55,994 nt of DNA from Oscillospiraceae bacterium (GCA_031262405.1 JAISHS010000010.1:1-55994); one strand, 5' to 3'; numbered from the stretch's first letter, positions 36,707-45,416 are shown. Made by a program: numbers and translations. Notes: a model not told the origin generated them from the sequence alone.

Positions 36707-38394
36707 ATTTGATTGAAGAGGCAAAGATAGCAATAGATAGGCTGCTGCGCGCGGCATATGACAAGGCGGTTGAACAGGGAAAGCTCCTGCCCGACTGTTT
36801 CCCGCAGGGCAAGGCGGAGATTCCGAAGGACACGGCTAACGGCGACTGGGCGGCAAATCACGCCATGGTGGGCGCGAAGAGCCAAAGAAAGCCGCCGCGA
36901 GAGCTGGCGGGCATTCTCGCGGAGAATCTCGAGCTGTCCGGCAGCTTTTTTGAAAGCGTCGAGATAGCGGGCCCCGGATTTTTGAACTTCCGGCTTGCGC
37001 CGAGCTGGTATGCTCTCGTGCTCGAGACGGTGAGGGACGAGGGAGCCGACTACGGCTCCTCCAATGAGGGCGCAGGTGAGCGCGTGATGGTCGAATTTGT
37101 CTCCGCCAACCCAACGGGTCCCATGACCATCGGCAACGCCCGCGGCGGCGTTTTGGGCGACGCTCTGGCGAGTGTTATGGCACGGGCGGGCTACAAGGTC
37201 TCGCGCGAGTTCTATGTCAACGACGCCGGCGGTCAGGTGGAGATGTTCGGACGCTCCATCGAGGCGCGGTATTTGCAGCTCATTGGCGGCGAGGAAGCAG
37301 CCGAGCTGCCCGAAAACGGTTACCACGGCGACGACGTGAAGCTGCTGGCACAGCTTATCTATGAGCGGGACGGCGAGGCGTATCTGGACATGCCGTCAGA
37401 GGAGCGGTGCGCGGCGTTTGTGGAGTTCGCTCTGCCGTATAACATCGCGCTCATGGAAAAGCACCTTGAGCGCTATCGGATTATATTTGACACGTGGTTT
37501 CTCGAGAGCGCCCTGCACGAGGGCGGCTACGTCGCCGAGACGGTGAGCCTCTTGGAGCAGGCCGGGAACACCTATGAGAAGGACGGCGCGCTCTGGTTGC
37601 GCAACACGGACTTCGGCGCGGACAAGGACGAGGTTCTGCGCCGCGCGAACGGCTATTATACCTATTACGCCGTCGACATCGCCTATCACCGCAACAAGTT
37701 TATAGAGCGCGGCTTCGAGCGCGTTATCGACGTCTGGGGCGCGGATCACCACGGGCACGCCCTGCGCTTTGCCGCGTCCATGTCCGCCCCGGCACTGGGG
37801 CTGCAGGGTAAGAAGCTGGACTTTCTCATCATGCAGATGGTGCGGCTCGTGCGCGGCGAAGAGGTCGTCAAGGTCTCCAAGCGCACGGGCAAGGCACTCA
37901 CATTGAACGACCTGCTCGACGAGATAGGCGTTGACGCCTGCCGGTTTTTCTTCAACGCCAAGCCCGACACGCATTTGGAGTTCGACCTTGATCTCGCGAT
38001 TCGTCAGGACAGCGAGAATCCGGTGTACTATGTCCAGTATGCCCACGCGCGGATTTGCAGCTTAATTGAGCTTCTGGCCGGGGAGGGGCACCCTGTGCCC
38101 GATTCGGGCCTTGACGCGGGCGCTCTGAGTACGGAGCCGGAGCGCGAGCTTATAAAGCAGCTGGCGGGTTTCACGGAGGAGATTCGCTTGGCGGCGCGGG
38201 ACATGGATCCTTCGCGCATCAACCGATATGTGACGGAGCTTGCCGCGCGCTTCCACAGGTTTTACGGCGCGTGTCGGATAAAGGATGCGCCAACGGGGGT
38301 TCTCGAGGCGCGGCTGTTGCTATGTGACTGTACCCGAAGCGTTATCGCCAACGCCTTGGGGGTAATAGGGGTTACGGCTCCTAATAAGATGTGA
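36703..38394 (+). CDS. argS: Arginyl-tRNA synthetase
   Basis: This class I enzyme charges tRNA-Arg, one of whose substrates (TCT) is encoded at 5823. The 563-residue product has the N-terminal Add-1 domain, the catalytic domain with FVSANPTGPMTIGNARGG (about 132-149) and KVSKR at 389-393, and the DALR anticodon-binding domain at the end. The HIGH motif reads TIGN (142-145), with Thr replacing the first His; related Clostridia often have HIGN. The enzyme otherwise looks intact. Terminator 38394-38422 follows. Confidence 0.97.
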   Translation: MNLIEEAKIAIDRLLRAAYDKAVEQGKLLPDCFPQGKAEIPKDTANGDWAANHAMVGAKSQRKPPRELAGILAENLELSGSFFESVEIAGPGFLNFRLAPSWYALVLETVRDEGADYGSSNEGAGERVMVEFVSANPTGPMTIGNARGGVLGDALASVMARAGYKVSREFYVNDAGGQVEMFGRSIEARYLQLIGGEEAAELPENGYHGDDVKLLAQLIYERDGEAYLDMPSEERCAAFVEFALPYNIALMEKHLERYRIIFDTWFLESALHEGGYVAETVSLLEQAGNTYEKDGALWLRNTDFGADKDEVLRRANGYYTYYAVDIAYHRNKFIERGFERVIDVWGADHHGHALRFAASMSAPALGLQGKKLDFLIMQMVRLVRGEEVVKVSKRTGKALTLNDLLDEIGVDACRFFFNAKPDTHLEFDLDLAIRQDSENPVYYVQYAHARICSLIELLAGEGHPVPDSGLDAGALSTEPERELIKQLAGFTEEIRLAARDMDPSRINRYVTELAARFHRFYGACRIKDAPTGVLEARLLLCDCTRSVIANALGVIGVTAPNKM

Positions 38395-38422
38395 AAAAAT
38401 CGCCCGCAAGGGCGATTTTTTT
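38394..38422 (+). terminator. Terminator after argS
   Basis: AAAAATCGCCC and GGGCGATTTTT form the stem around GCAA, with a T run. An AGATAATAGATA repeat begins directly after it. Confidence 0.92.
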
Positions 38423-38471
38423 GCAGATAATAGATATTAGATAATAGATAGATGGAGTCGCCGAAGGCGAC
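38423..38471 (+). repeat. AGATAATAGATA repeat plus GTCGCC-GAA-GGCGAC hairpin
   Basis: GCAGATAATAGATATTAGAT continues with further AATAGATA units, then GTCGCCGAAGGCGAC (38457-38471). The same two-part arrangement recurs at 43795-43850, and a degenerate form at 52048-52107. Confidence 0.75.
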
Positions 38472-38533
38472 GGATTGATAGAAACAGCAAATAACAGTAA
38501 ACGTTTTGCTGTTAAGTTTACATAAGATTAGTA

Positions 38534-38562
38534 TTGCAATGTTGTATTATGTAGTCTATTAT
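38534..38562 (+). promoter_or_regulatory. Promoter of the LRR-SLH gene
   Basis: TTGCAA (38534-38539), a 17-base spacer and TATTAT (38557-38562), 39 bases before the ATG. CTATTATAG over the -10 is palindromic. Confidence 0.65.
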
Positions 38563-38601
38563 AGACATACCAACGGAATTATTTTATAGGAGGAGAGAAA
38601 G

Positions 38602-40377
38602 ATGAAAAACATTTTTACTGCGAGAAGGCTTTGCCTCGCGATGGTGCTTGTCGTGCTGGCGACGATGCTGTTTCTGGTCGCTGCGACGGGCGCGGACGCC
38701 GGGACAAACGCGACGCCGGAGGGGTACAGCGCCGCCGACATTGCCGCGATGAACGCGATAATCCGCGACCACCCGGAGTTAGGCTCCAAAATAACGCCCT
38801 GGGAGACGGGCGAGAACCCGCCGGCGGAATGGGCTGAGGTGGTGACATGGGGCGACGAGAGCAAACCACTGCGAATTGTAGGACTCGACCTTTGCCTCAC
38901 ATCCCGTCATGATTTTAACTATGGCATGACAGGAACTCTCAACACATCGGGACTTCCTGAGCTAATCGATCTGGACTGCGGCTTCAACTATTTGACAGGG
39001 CTGGACGTGAGCGGCAACACGAAGCTCCAAAGATTGGATTGCAGCGGAAATAATTCCGCCGCGTTCAAAGCCAGCGCGAGCGATATAAAGTCCGATTCAG
39101 GTATTTCAAGCCTTGACCTAAGCAAAAACACGGAGCTGACAAACCTGTGGTGCGCGACCAACAGACTTACGGCTCTTGACATAAGCGCCAACACGAAGCT
39201 AATATATCTTGAATGTAATAGAAACGGAATTACAGATCTAAATCTTGAGAAAAATACCGAATTAACCAATCTCATATGCGATGATAACCAAATCTCTGAA
39301 CTTGATGTTTCTAAGAACGCCGTGCTTAAATCACTGCTTTGCGGCAGAAATCTTTTGACGAAGCTGGACGTTACAAAAAATGCTGAGCTTAACAGCCTAT
39401 ATTGCGACGACAATCTCTTGGTAAGTCTGGACGTCACGAAGAACAGCAAGCTTTATTCTTTAGGTGTTGGAAACAACCTTTTGACGAAGCTGGATATTAC
39501 GCAAAACACCGAGCTTGATTCCTTGCTTTGCGGAAGTAATCTTTTGACAGAATTAAATGTTGAAGCAAACCCCAAGCTTCTTACCGTTAGCTGCTATAAC
39601 AACCAATTGATTAGTCTGGACGTTACGAAAAACGCTCAGCTTGTTTCATTGAACTGCGGAGACAATCAGCTGAGAGAATTGGATCTATCAAATAACAGCA
39701 ATCTCTTTCATTTAGATTGCAGGAACAATAAAATTTCGTCCTTAGAGCTGAAGAACAAATTATTTCTGTTTAACCTAGACTGCTCAAACAACACGCTGAC
39801 CGGCCTTGACGTGACCAATTGCGAAGCTCTGGCTCGGCTGATTTGCAACTACAATTACATGAAGTCTGTTTCCGACGTGATTGGTCTCGAGTCCTTTGGC
39901 GAGATTGAGTACAGTTTTGAGCCGCAGAATGAAATTTGGGATGAACCATTCACGGACGTTGGCTTTGGCGACTGGTTCTATGATTATGTAGGGTATGTTT
40001 ACACAAACGGTCTGATGGAGGGCACGAGCGCGACTAAGTTTAGCCCGAACAGCACCTTAACCCGCGCGATGGTTTGGGCGATTCTCGCGCGGCTTGAAGG
40101 AGTTGAAGTTACAGGCGAAAACTGGATTCAGAAGGTGAAAGAGTTTGTGATTCCGAATGGCATTTCTGACGGCACGGATCCGACCGGCTTTGCCACACGC
40201 CGGGAGCTTGCTACGATGCTCTACCGCTACGCCGGAATCGGTGAGGACGGCTGGAACGGCGAAGCGATGGAATGGGCGCAAAATGAGTACATTATAAATG
40301 ATGGACGCCCCGATGACACCGCAACACGGGCGGAGTGCGCGGCGATTATACAGCGCTTTTGCGCAATTGAGAGTTGA
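38602..40377 (+). CDS. Secreted leucine-rich-repeat protein with SLH domains
   Basis: The 591-residue product has an N-terminal signal peptide (about 1-33), roughly fifteen 21-residue leucine-rich repeats of the form LTKLDVTKNAELNSLYCDDN (about 118-435), and two to three C-terminal S-layer homology (SLH) segments from about 449 on (FTDVGFGDWFYDYVGYVY). SLH domains anchor proteins to cell-wall polysaccharide, so this is a surface protein, perhaps for adhesion. The repeat region is AT-richer than its neighbours. GGAGGAGAGAAAG precedes the ATG. The last codons and stop (AIES*) lie inside a dispersed repeat that starts at 40363. Confidence 0.9.
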   Translation: MKNIFTARRLCLAMVLVVLATMLFLVAATGADAGTNATPEGYSAADIAAMNAIIRDHPELGSKITPWETGENPPAEWAEVVTWGDESKPLRIVGLDLCLTSRHDFNYGMTGTLNTSGLPELIDLDCGFNYLTGLDVSGNTKLQRLDCSGNNSAAFKASASDIKSDSGISSLDLSKNTELTNLWCATNRLTALDISANTKLIYLECNRNGITDLNLEKNTELTNLICDDNQISELDVSKNAVLKSLLCGRNLLTKLDVTKNAELNSLYCDDNLLVSLDVTKNSKLYSLGVGNNLLTKLDITQNTELDSLLCGSNLLTELNVEANPKLLTVSCYNNQLISLDVTKNAQLVSLNCGDNQLRELDLSNNSNLFHLDCRNNKISSLELKNKLFLFNLDCSNNTLTGLDVTNCEALARLICNYNYMKSVSDVIGLESFGEIEYSFEPQNEIWDEPFTDVGFGDWFYDYVGYVYTNGLMEGTSATKFSPNSTLTRAMVWAILARLEGVEVTGENWIQKVKEFVIPNGISDGTDPTGFATRRELATMLYRYAGIGEDGWNGEAMEWAQNEYIINDGRPDDTATRAECAAIIQRFCAIES

Positions 40378-40547
40378 GAATTGAGAATTGACAATTAATG
40401 GAGTCGCCAAAGGCGACACATTATAAAAAACAGTAAATAAAATAAGGCGTTGTGATATAAAATCGCAGCGCCTTATTAGTTATTTAATTATATGGCCGCT
40501 TGCGGCATCAATAATTCTGCATTCTCAATTTTCAATTCTCAATTGCC
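40363..40547. repeat. MITE-like repeat element, copy 2, between convergent genes
   Basis: It begins GCAATTGAGAGTTGAGAATT and ends in inverted orientation with TCAATTCTCAATTGC, and contains GTCGCCAAAGGCGAC (40403-40417) and GCCGCTTGCGGC near the right end. The left end runs through the stop codon of the LRR-SLH gene and the right end through the stop codon of the malic enzyme gene. Confidence 0.75.
40441..40477. terminator. Bidirectional terminator inside the repeat element
   Basis: AATAAGGCG and CGCCTTATT pair at the base, with partial pairing further in (GAT/ATC). It lies midway between the convergent LRR-SLH and malic enzyme genes. Confidence 0.65.
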
Positions 40548-41716
40548 TTCCTCGCAACGCCTGAGTCTATCGCGGCGCGCGAGACGGCGCGGGCAACGGC
40601 GGGGGCGACGCGCAGGTCGAAGGCGGGGGGAAGGATATAGTCCGCGCGAAGTTCGTCAGGCGAAACCAGCTCCGCTAAGGCGCGCGCCGCCGCGATTTTC
40701 ATCGCGTCGTTTATCTCGCTCGCGCGCACATCGAAGGTGCCGCGAAAAATGCCGGGGAACGCCAATACGTTGTTAATTTGGTTCGGGAAATCGCTGCGCC
40801 CGGTGCCGACGACGGCGGCTCCGGCTTTGAGCGCGAGGTCTGGCATGATCTCGGGGGTGGGGTTCGCCATTGGGAAGAGAATCGGATTTCTCGCCATTGA
40901 GCGTACCATCTCCGGCGTGACCGTTCCGGGGGAGGAGACTCCGACGAAAACGTCCGCGCCCGCCATCGCGTCGGCGAGGCTACCGGTGAGGCGGCTGCGG
41001 TTGGTTAGGGCGGCAATCTCGCGCTTGGAGTCGTTGAGCCCCTCGCGCCCCTCATATATGACGCCCTTGCGGTCGCACATGATAACGTCGTTCAGACCGA
41101 GCGAGAGCAGCAGCTTTATAATCGCGACGCCCGCCGCGCCCGCGCCGCAGGTGACGAGGCGGACGTCCTCGAGCCGCTTGCCGACGAGCTTGAGCGCGTT
41201 CAGCAGAGCCGCGAGCGTGACGACGGCAGTACCGTGCTGGTCGTCGTGGAAGATCGGAATGTCGCTTATTTCCTTGAGACGCCGCTCGATTTCAAAGCAG
41301 CGCGGCGCGGAGATATCCTCCAGATTGACCCCGCCGAAGCTGCCCAGCAGCAGGCTGACGGCGCCGACAAACTCGTCCACATCCTTTGTGCGCAGGCAGA
41401 GGGGAACGGCGTCTACCCCGGCCAGTGACTTGAACAGCACGCATTTGCCCTCCATGACGGGCATTGACGCCTCGGGGCCGATATCGCCCAGACCCAGAAC
41501 GGCGCTGCCGTCCGTTATGACCGCGACGAGATTGTGGCGACCCGTCAGCTCATAGCTTTTCTCCGGCTCGTCCCTTATTACCTCGCAGGGTCTCGCGACG
41601 CCCGGCGTGTAGGCGATAGAGAGATCGTCCTTGCTACGAACCGGCGCCTTTGCCGCATAGTCGATTTTTCCCGCCCATTTATAGTGCTGCTCCAGTGATT
41701 TTTCCATGTAGTCCAT
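40532..41716 (-). CDS. NAD-dependent malic enzyme
   Basis: Malic enzyme oxidatively decarboxylates malate to pyruvate with NAD(P). The 394-residue product is the short bacterial form, with catalytic SIAYTPGVARPC near the start, the lysine segment GKCVLFKSLAGVDAVP, metal-binding EDISAPRCFEIE and the dinucleotide fold VTCGAGAAGVA. Cofactor preference is not certain. CGGAGGGCGCGCA precedes the ATG at 41716; an ATG three codons later is an alternative. The C-terminal ...KAIEN and stop are written by the inverted GCAATTGAGAATTGA end of the repeat element at 40363-40547. Confidence 0.94.
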   Translation of the reverse strand: MDYMEKSLEQHYKWAGKIDYAAKAPVRSKDDLSIAYTPGVARPCEVIRDEPEKSYELTGRHNLVAVITDGSAVLGLGDIGPEASMPVMEGKCVLFKSLAGVDAVPLCLRTKDVDEFVGAVSLLLGSFGGVNLEDISAPRCFEIERRLKEISDIPIFHDDQHGTAVVTLAALLNALKLVGKRLEDVRLVTCGAGAAGVAIIKLLLSLGLNDVIMCDRKGVIYEGREGLNDSKREIAALTNRSRLTGSLADAMAGADVFVGVSSPGTVTPEMVRSMARNPILFPMANPTPEIMPDLALKAGAAVVGTGRSDFPNQINNVLAFPGIFRGTFDVRASEINDAMKIAAARALAELVSPDELRADYILPPAFDLRVAPAVARAVSRAAIDSGVARKAIEN

Positions 41717-41749
41717 TGCGCGCCCTCCGGTTTTTAGTTACCGGGGGTA

Positions 41750-41778
41750 ATTATACTACAAGGACGGGGAGCAGACAA
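41750..41778 (-). promoter_or_regulatory. Promoter of the malic enzyme gene
   Basis: On the minus strand TTGTCT (41773-41778), a 17-base spacer and TATAAT (41750-41755). Confidence 0.72.
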
Positions 41779-41792
41779 GCCTAACTTTTGAC

Positions 41793-41832
41793 AAAAAAGA
41801 GGAGCCGAACAGCCCGTTCGTCTCCTCTTTTT
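41793..41832 (-). terminator. Terminator of spoIID
   Basis: AAAAGAGGAG-CGAAC and GTTCG-CTCCTCTTTT form a long stem with one mismatch, and a T run follows on the minus strand immediately after the spoIID stop codon. Confidence 0.92.
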
Positions 41833-41833
41833 C

Positions 41834-42850
41834 CTATTTCAGCGTCGCGCCGGGGTAGTAGTGCGCGAGAATCTCCTCATAGTCCGAGCCGATCTTCGCC
41901 ATAGCGTTCGCGCCGTATTGACTCAGCCCCAGCCCGTGGCCGTAGCCCGTTACGGTGAAGACGAAGGCCGCGCCGTTATATTCCAAAGTAAAGGCCGTGC
42001 TGCGCAGGGCGAAAAGCGAGCGCATTTCAGAGCCTGTGAGGGGGACTCCGCAGACCTCAACTTTACGAACGCGTCCGCTGCCGTCAAGCTCCGTTCCGCC
42101 GAGCCAACCGGCGGGGTCCTCGCCGAAGGGTGTGTCCGGATAGAGAAGCTTTATGCTCTCGCGGAAGTTTTCCGGCGCGACCTCGACAGTCGTGACGAAG
42201 TTCGGAACCTCCTCGGAGGTCTCGGGACTCGCGACGCTCGTCAGATAGGGCACCGCGCCCCAAAGCTCCGCGCCGTCCTCGGTGAAGCCGGCGGAGGAGG
42301 AGTGGAAGGTTGCGAGAATTGGCGCGCCGTCATAGACGAGCATTCTCCCGTCCGTCTCGGTGCAGGCAGCGTCCATGAGCGCCATATTGGTCTCGAAGCT
42401 CTCGCCCCAGCCCGCACGGAGCTCGGTCTCGTCCAGCCATGCCAGACAGCAGCCGGAGTCTGTGCACAAATTCGCCTCGGGGTGCTTGGGATTTGTGTGG
42501 CGGGTGCAGTAAATGATATATGTACGTGCGGCGACGGCCTGAGCGCGCAGCGCCTGCGGCTCGAAGCTGACGGGCATCTCCGCCGCTACCGCGTTGGGGA
42601 GATATTCCGCCATGGAGACGCTTCTGACGTCGCCTTCGCCGAACTTAACTTTGAAGAAGAAGTCGCCGTCCATCGAATAGTCCGGCGGCGGGCTTGGAGA
42701 CGGCACGGCGCTCTCAGGAACTGCCGGAGAGGTCGAGGGAGAGGGAGAGACTACTGCCTTAGCGCCCTCGACGGGGGAGCTTAGGAATGCCAGCGGGAGT
42801 AATACCGCCGCCAATGTAAGAAGAATTGATACCCAAATCAGACGTTTCAT
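41834..42850 (-). CDS. spoIID: SpoIID stage II sporulation protein (lytic transglycosylase)
   Basis: SpoIID is a membrane-anchored peptidoglycan lytic transglycosylase that works with SpoIIM and SpoIIP during engulfment of the forespore. The 338-residue product has an N-terminal membrane anchor (7-27), a Ser/Pro-rich spacer (about 35-56), and the SpoIID domain with the catalytic-region motif NAVAAEMPVSFEPQALRAQA and the C-terminal VTGYGHGLGLSQYGANAMA. It stands alone. A sporulation sigma-factor promoter is expected upstream, but I cannot identify one with confidence. Confidence 0.93.
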   Translation of the reverse strand: MKRLIWVSILLTLAAVLLPLAFLSSPVEGAKAVVSPSPSTSPAVPESAVPSPSPPPDYSMDGDFFFKVKFGEGDVRSVSMAEYLPNAVAAEMPVSFEPQALRAQAVAARTYIIYCTRHTNPKHPEANLCTDSGCCLAWLDETELRAGWGESFETNMALMDAACTETDGRMLVYDGAPILATFHSSSAGFTEDGAELWGAVPYLTSVASPETSEEVPNFVTTVEVAPENFRESIKLLYPDTPFGEDPAGWLGGTELDGSGRVRKVEVCGVPLTGSEMRSLFALRSTAFTLEYNGAAFVFTVTGYGHGLGLSQYGANAMAKIGSDYEEILAHYYPGATLK

Positions 42851-42880
42851 GCCTGTCCGCCTTTCAGATAGTTTAAGTAG

Positions 42881-42909
42881 TTGACGTAGAGGGGAAAAGA
42901 GTATAGAAT
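42881..42909 (+). promoter_or_regulatory. Promoter of the 42986 membrane-protein gene
   Basis: TTGACG (42881-42886), a 17-base spacer and TAGAAT (42904-42909), within the 135-base divergent gap shared with spoIID. Confidence 0.6.
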
Positions 42910-42985
42910 AGATGGGCTGAGTCAGAATAATTTCCCAATAGCAAGCCTGTCCTTATAAAAATTCTATTTAAACCGGAAGTAGATT

Positions 42986-43774
42986 ATGCAGAAACAATCT
43001 TTTATAATTTGCGCGCTGAGTCTTGCTGCGGGAATTTTCGGCGCGTTTATCCGCTGGCTTCAGAATGTCAACGCCTTTGAGCCGGAGACGGGGCTGCAAA
43101 GGCCCGGCTCGTTTTGGAGCTTCGCTATAATAATATACCTTGCGGCTATTGCGCTTGTGTTTTTATTTGTCGTAAGATATCTTAAAGATAACAAAAAGCT
43201 TACCCAGCCGGACAATTTCCCCGAGGCCTTTCGCGGCGGCCGCATTCTCTGCGAGGTTGCGGCTATCGCTTCCTTCGCGCTCGCCGGAATCGGCGGAATT
43301 GCAATGATCTTTGAGGCGACCGCGGAGAAGGTTGCGCATTTTGACGCGATAAACGGCGTCTTTATTATAATCGCGGCGATTTGCCTCCTCATTATCCTGC
43401 ACAGCGTCAACACCTCGGACAGGTCCCGCGGCAAGGCGTTTATCTTTCTCATTCTCGCGCTCTGCTTTAGGCTCGTCACGGAGTATAAAAACAGCGCCTC
43501 AGACCCCGTCATCTGGCACTTCGCGATCAGGATTCTGGCTATTTGCGCCGTTGTTGTGGCGTATTATTACTACGCCGGTTTTTGCTTCGGCAGGGCAAAG
43601 CCCTATAAGGCGATTTATTCTTCCTTCCTGGGAATTGTTTTGAGTATAACGAGTTTTGCTGACGGCGAGGCTTCGATATTTTATCATCTTGCAACGGCGG
43701 GCTTTGTTCTGGGTCTGCTCACGCTGACGCTGCTGCTCATGGGAAATATGTCGCAACCGAGACACGCGCGATAG
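42986..43774 (+). CDS. Multi-pass membrane protein, function unknown
   Basis: I do not recognise this 262-residue protein. It shows about seven hydrophobic segments joined by short loops, for example IICALSLAAGIFGAFI, FAIIIYLAAIALVFLFVV, GVFIIIAAICLLIILHSV and HLATAGFVLGLLTLTLLLMG. A modest ribosome binding site (CCGGAAGT) precedes the ATG. It is monocistronic, divergent from spoIID, and ends within a GC-palindromic segment that is followed by an AGATAATAGATA repeat. Confidence 0.75.
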   Translation: MQKQSFIICALSLAAGIFGAFIRWLQNVNAFEPETGLQRPGSFWSFAIIIYLAAIALVFLFVVRYLKDNKKLTQPDNFPEAFRGGRILCEVAAIASFALAGIGGIAMIFEATAEKVAHFDAINGVFIIIAAICLLIILHSVNTSDRSRGKAFIFLILALCFRLVTEYKNSASDPVIWHFAIRILAICAVVVAYYYYAGFCFGRAKPYKAIYSSFLGIVLSITSFADGEASIFYHLATAGFVLGLLTLTLLLMGNMSQPRHAR

Positions 43775-43794
43775 CGCGCGAGCGCACTTCGCGC

Positions 43795-43850
43795 GCAGAT
43801 AATAGATATTAGATAATAGATAATAGATATCTTGTGTCGCCGATGGCGAC
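43795..43850 (+). repeat. AGATAATAGATA repeat plus GTCGCC-GAT-GGCGAC hairpin
   Basis: GCAGATAATAGATATTAGAT and further units run to 43830, then GTCGCCGATGGCGAC (43836-43850) ends 5 bases before the spmB stop. It fills the gap between two convergent genes. Confidence 0.75.
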
Positions 43851-43854
43851 GGAT

Positions 43855-44373
43855 TTAAAACAACAGCCTTGTAAAAAATGCTGCTGCGAGGAAACCTGCC
43901 GCGTCCGCTATCAGGGCGGAGGGCAGGGCGTGGCGGCTTTTTTTTATGCCCGCCGCGCCGAAATAGACGGCGATCACATAAAAGGTTGTCTCTGTCGAGC
44001 CGAGCATGACAGCGGCGGTGCGCCCGGGCAGAGAATCCGCGCCGCTACTTTTCATAACCTCGCCCGCGACGGCAAGCGCGCCGCTTCCGCTGAGCGGACG
44101 CAGGAGAACCAGCGGTGCGGTCTCTGACGGTATGCCCAGAAAGGAGAATACCGGCTCGAGCAGAGCCGTTAAGGCGTCAATGAACCCGCTGGCGCGTAGC
44201 ATATAGACGCCCGGTAGGAGGGCAATGAGCGCGGGCAGAATGCCGAGTACGGTTTTCAGTCCATTTTTCGCGCCCAGAGTCATCGCCCCGAAGACGTCCT
44301 CGCGGCGGCTCATTGACCACACTATGACCACGCTCAGAATGAGCGGGACTGCGATATTACCCAAGTCTGCCAC
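43855..44373 (-). CDS. spmB: Spore maturation protein B
   Basis: The 172-residue membrane protein has the SpmB signature APLVLLRPLSGSGALAV, LGSTETTFYVIAVYFGA and KKSRHALPSALIADAAG. SpmA and SpmB are needed for normal spore core dehydration and heat resistance, by an unknown mechanism. The start is uncertain: GTG at 44373 has GAGAGG 10 bases upstream, while a TTG at 44391 is the longer option. Either way it overlaps the end of spmA and is translationally coupled. Confidence 0.9.
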   Translation of the reverse strand: MADLGNIAVPLILSVVIVWSMSRREDVFGAMTLGAKNGLKTVLGILPALIALLPGVYMLRASGFIDALTALLEPVFSFLGIPSETAPLVLLRPLSGSGALAVAGEVMKSSGADSLPGRTAAVMLGSTETTFYVIAVYFGAAGIKKSRHALPSALIADAAGFLAAAFFTRLLF

Positions 44374-44950
44374 GGCGGGAAAACCTCTCAAAAATTTTTG
44401 CGGCGATTAGCCCCGCCGAGACCGATAAGAGGGAGCTGAGCCAGACGGCGGGCAGGATGTCAAAGGGAGTCTGCGACCCATATGAGGCGCGAAGCGCCGC
44501 CGCCGTTGTCGGCAGCAGCTGAATTGACGCCGTGTTCATCACAACGAACATACAAAGCTCATTGCCGGCGCTGCTTTTTCCCGAAATGCGCTGCATACCC
44601 TGAGCGGCTTTAATTCCCGCCGGAGTCGCGGCATTGCCCAGCCCCAGAAAATTTGCGCTCACGTTGGCACAGAGCGCCTCCATGGTCTCGGGATCGCGCG
44701 ACGCGCGGGGATAGAGCCGCCCCAGAAGCGGACGAAGCAGCCTTGATAGCTTCGCCGAGAGCCCCGAGCGGCTCATAAGCTCAAGACAGGCCGACCAGAG
44801 ACAGATCATCCCGCACATATTAAAGCAGAGCGTAACAGCGCCCGACGCCCCCTCAAAGGCGGCGGTAGTGAGCTCCGAAACCCTTCCGGAAAAGAGCGCA
44901 TATATAAAGGATATGGCATAAATTGCCGCGATTATGATATTGAATTGCAA
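44357..44950 (-). CDS. spmA: Spore maturation protein A
   Basis: The 197-residue membrane protein matches SpmA: LTTAAFEGASGAVTLCFNMC, VSANFLGLGNAATPAGIKAA and ELCMFVVMNTASIQLLPTT. It acts with SpmB in spore dehydration and both share a domain with nucleoside-recognition (Gate) proteins. The start chosen is a TTG at 44950 with AGGAGGTGTAACT directly before it; an ATG 11 codons upstream lacks such a site and reads through the ribosome binding site. It diverges from abrB. Confidence 0.92.
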   Translation of the reverse strand: MQFNIIIAAIYAISFIYALFSGRVSELTTAAFEGASGAVTLCFNMCGMICLWSACLELMSRSGLSAKLSRLLRPLLGRLYPRASRDPETMEALCANVSANFLGLGNAATPAGIKAAQGMQRISGKSSAGNELCMFVVMNTASIQLLPTTAAALRASYGSQTPFDILPAVWLSSLLSVSAGLIAAKIFERFSRRGRLG

Positions 44951-44976
44951 AGTTACACCTCCTGCATTGAAAATTG

Positions 44977-45005
44977 TTGACATTATTTACCATAAGTGTT
45001 ATACT
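44977..45005 (+). promoter_or_regulatory. Promoter of the AbrB-type regulator
   Basis: Consensus TTGACA (44977-44982), a 17-base spacer and TATACT (45000-45005), 56 bases before the ATG. Confidence 0.85.
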
Positions 45006-45060
45006 AGTTATATGGAAGTTCAGATTCAGTCAGAGGTTCCCTATATAGGAGGTCAAAGAT

Positions 45061-45303
45061 ATGAAATCAACAGGAATTGTAAGGAAGGTAGACGAGCTGG
45101 GGAGAATAGTGCTGCCGATAGAGCTGCGCCGTACCCTGGACATAGCCGAAAGAGATTCATTGGAAATATATGTGGACAACGACTCGATAATTCTGAAAAA
45201 GTATCAGAGCGCCTGCGTGTTTTGCGGTAACGCACAGGACGTCGTTGTGTTCAAGGACAAGAACGTCTGCCGTGAATGTATCGAGGCTTTGCCGCGCAAT
45301 TGA
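45061..45303 (+). CDS. AbrB/SpoVT-type transition-state regulator with zinc ribbon
   Basis: The 80-residue protein has an N-terminal AbrB swapped-hairpin DNA-binding domain (STGIVRKVDELGRIVLPIEL, residues 3-22) and a C-terminal pair of CxxC motifs (CVFCG and CRECI) likely to bind zinc. AbrB-type regulators control the transition from growth to stationary phase and sporulation. A strong TAGGAGGT precedes the ATG. Its place beside spmA is notable, but regulation of that gene is not shown. Confidence 0.92.
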   Translation: MKSTGIVRKVDELGRIVLPIELRRTLDIAERDSLEIYVDNDSIILKKYQSACVFCGNAQDVVVFKDKNVCRECIEALPRN

Positions 45304-45319
45304 CGCTCACGCGGCTTGG

Positions 45320-45380
45320 CGGAGCTTTTCCCGCCATACTGCACAAAAAAGCGCTGAATGAATCGACTGCGGTACATAAC
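45320..45380 (+). repeat. Dispersed repeat copy (partner at 3318-3350)
   Basis: The reverse complement of 45325-45340 equals 3329-3344, with flanking similarity on both sides. It lies between the abrB stop and the terminator. Confidence 0.55.
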
Positions 45381-45383
45381 AAG

Positions 45384-45416
45384 GAAGCCGGACAATGCTT
45401 GGCATTGTCCGGCTTC
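45384..45416. terminator. Hairpin between convergent abrB-type and clpC genes
   Basis: GAAGCCGGACAATGC and GCATTGTCCGGCTTC are perfectly complementary (15 bp) with a 3-base loop. T runs on either side are short, so termination strength is uncertain. Confidence 0.75.

Noticed and set aside
38423..38601. T-box or riboswitch before argS or the surface protein gene
   Set aside because: No T-box core sequence or known riboswitch pattern is visible near argS (which lacks a leader) or in the 38.4-38.6 kb gap.
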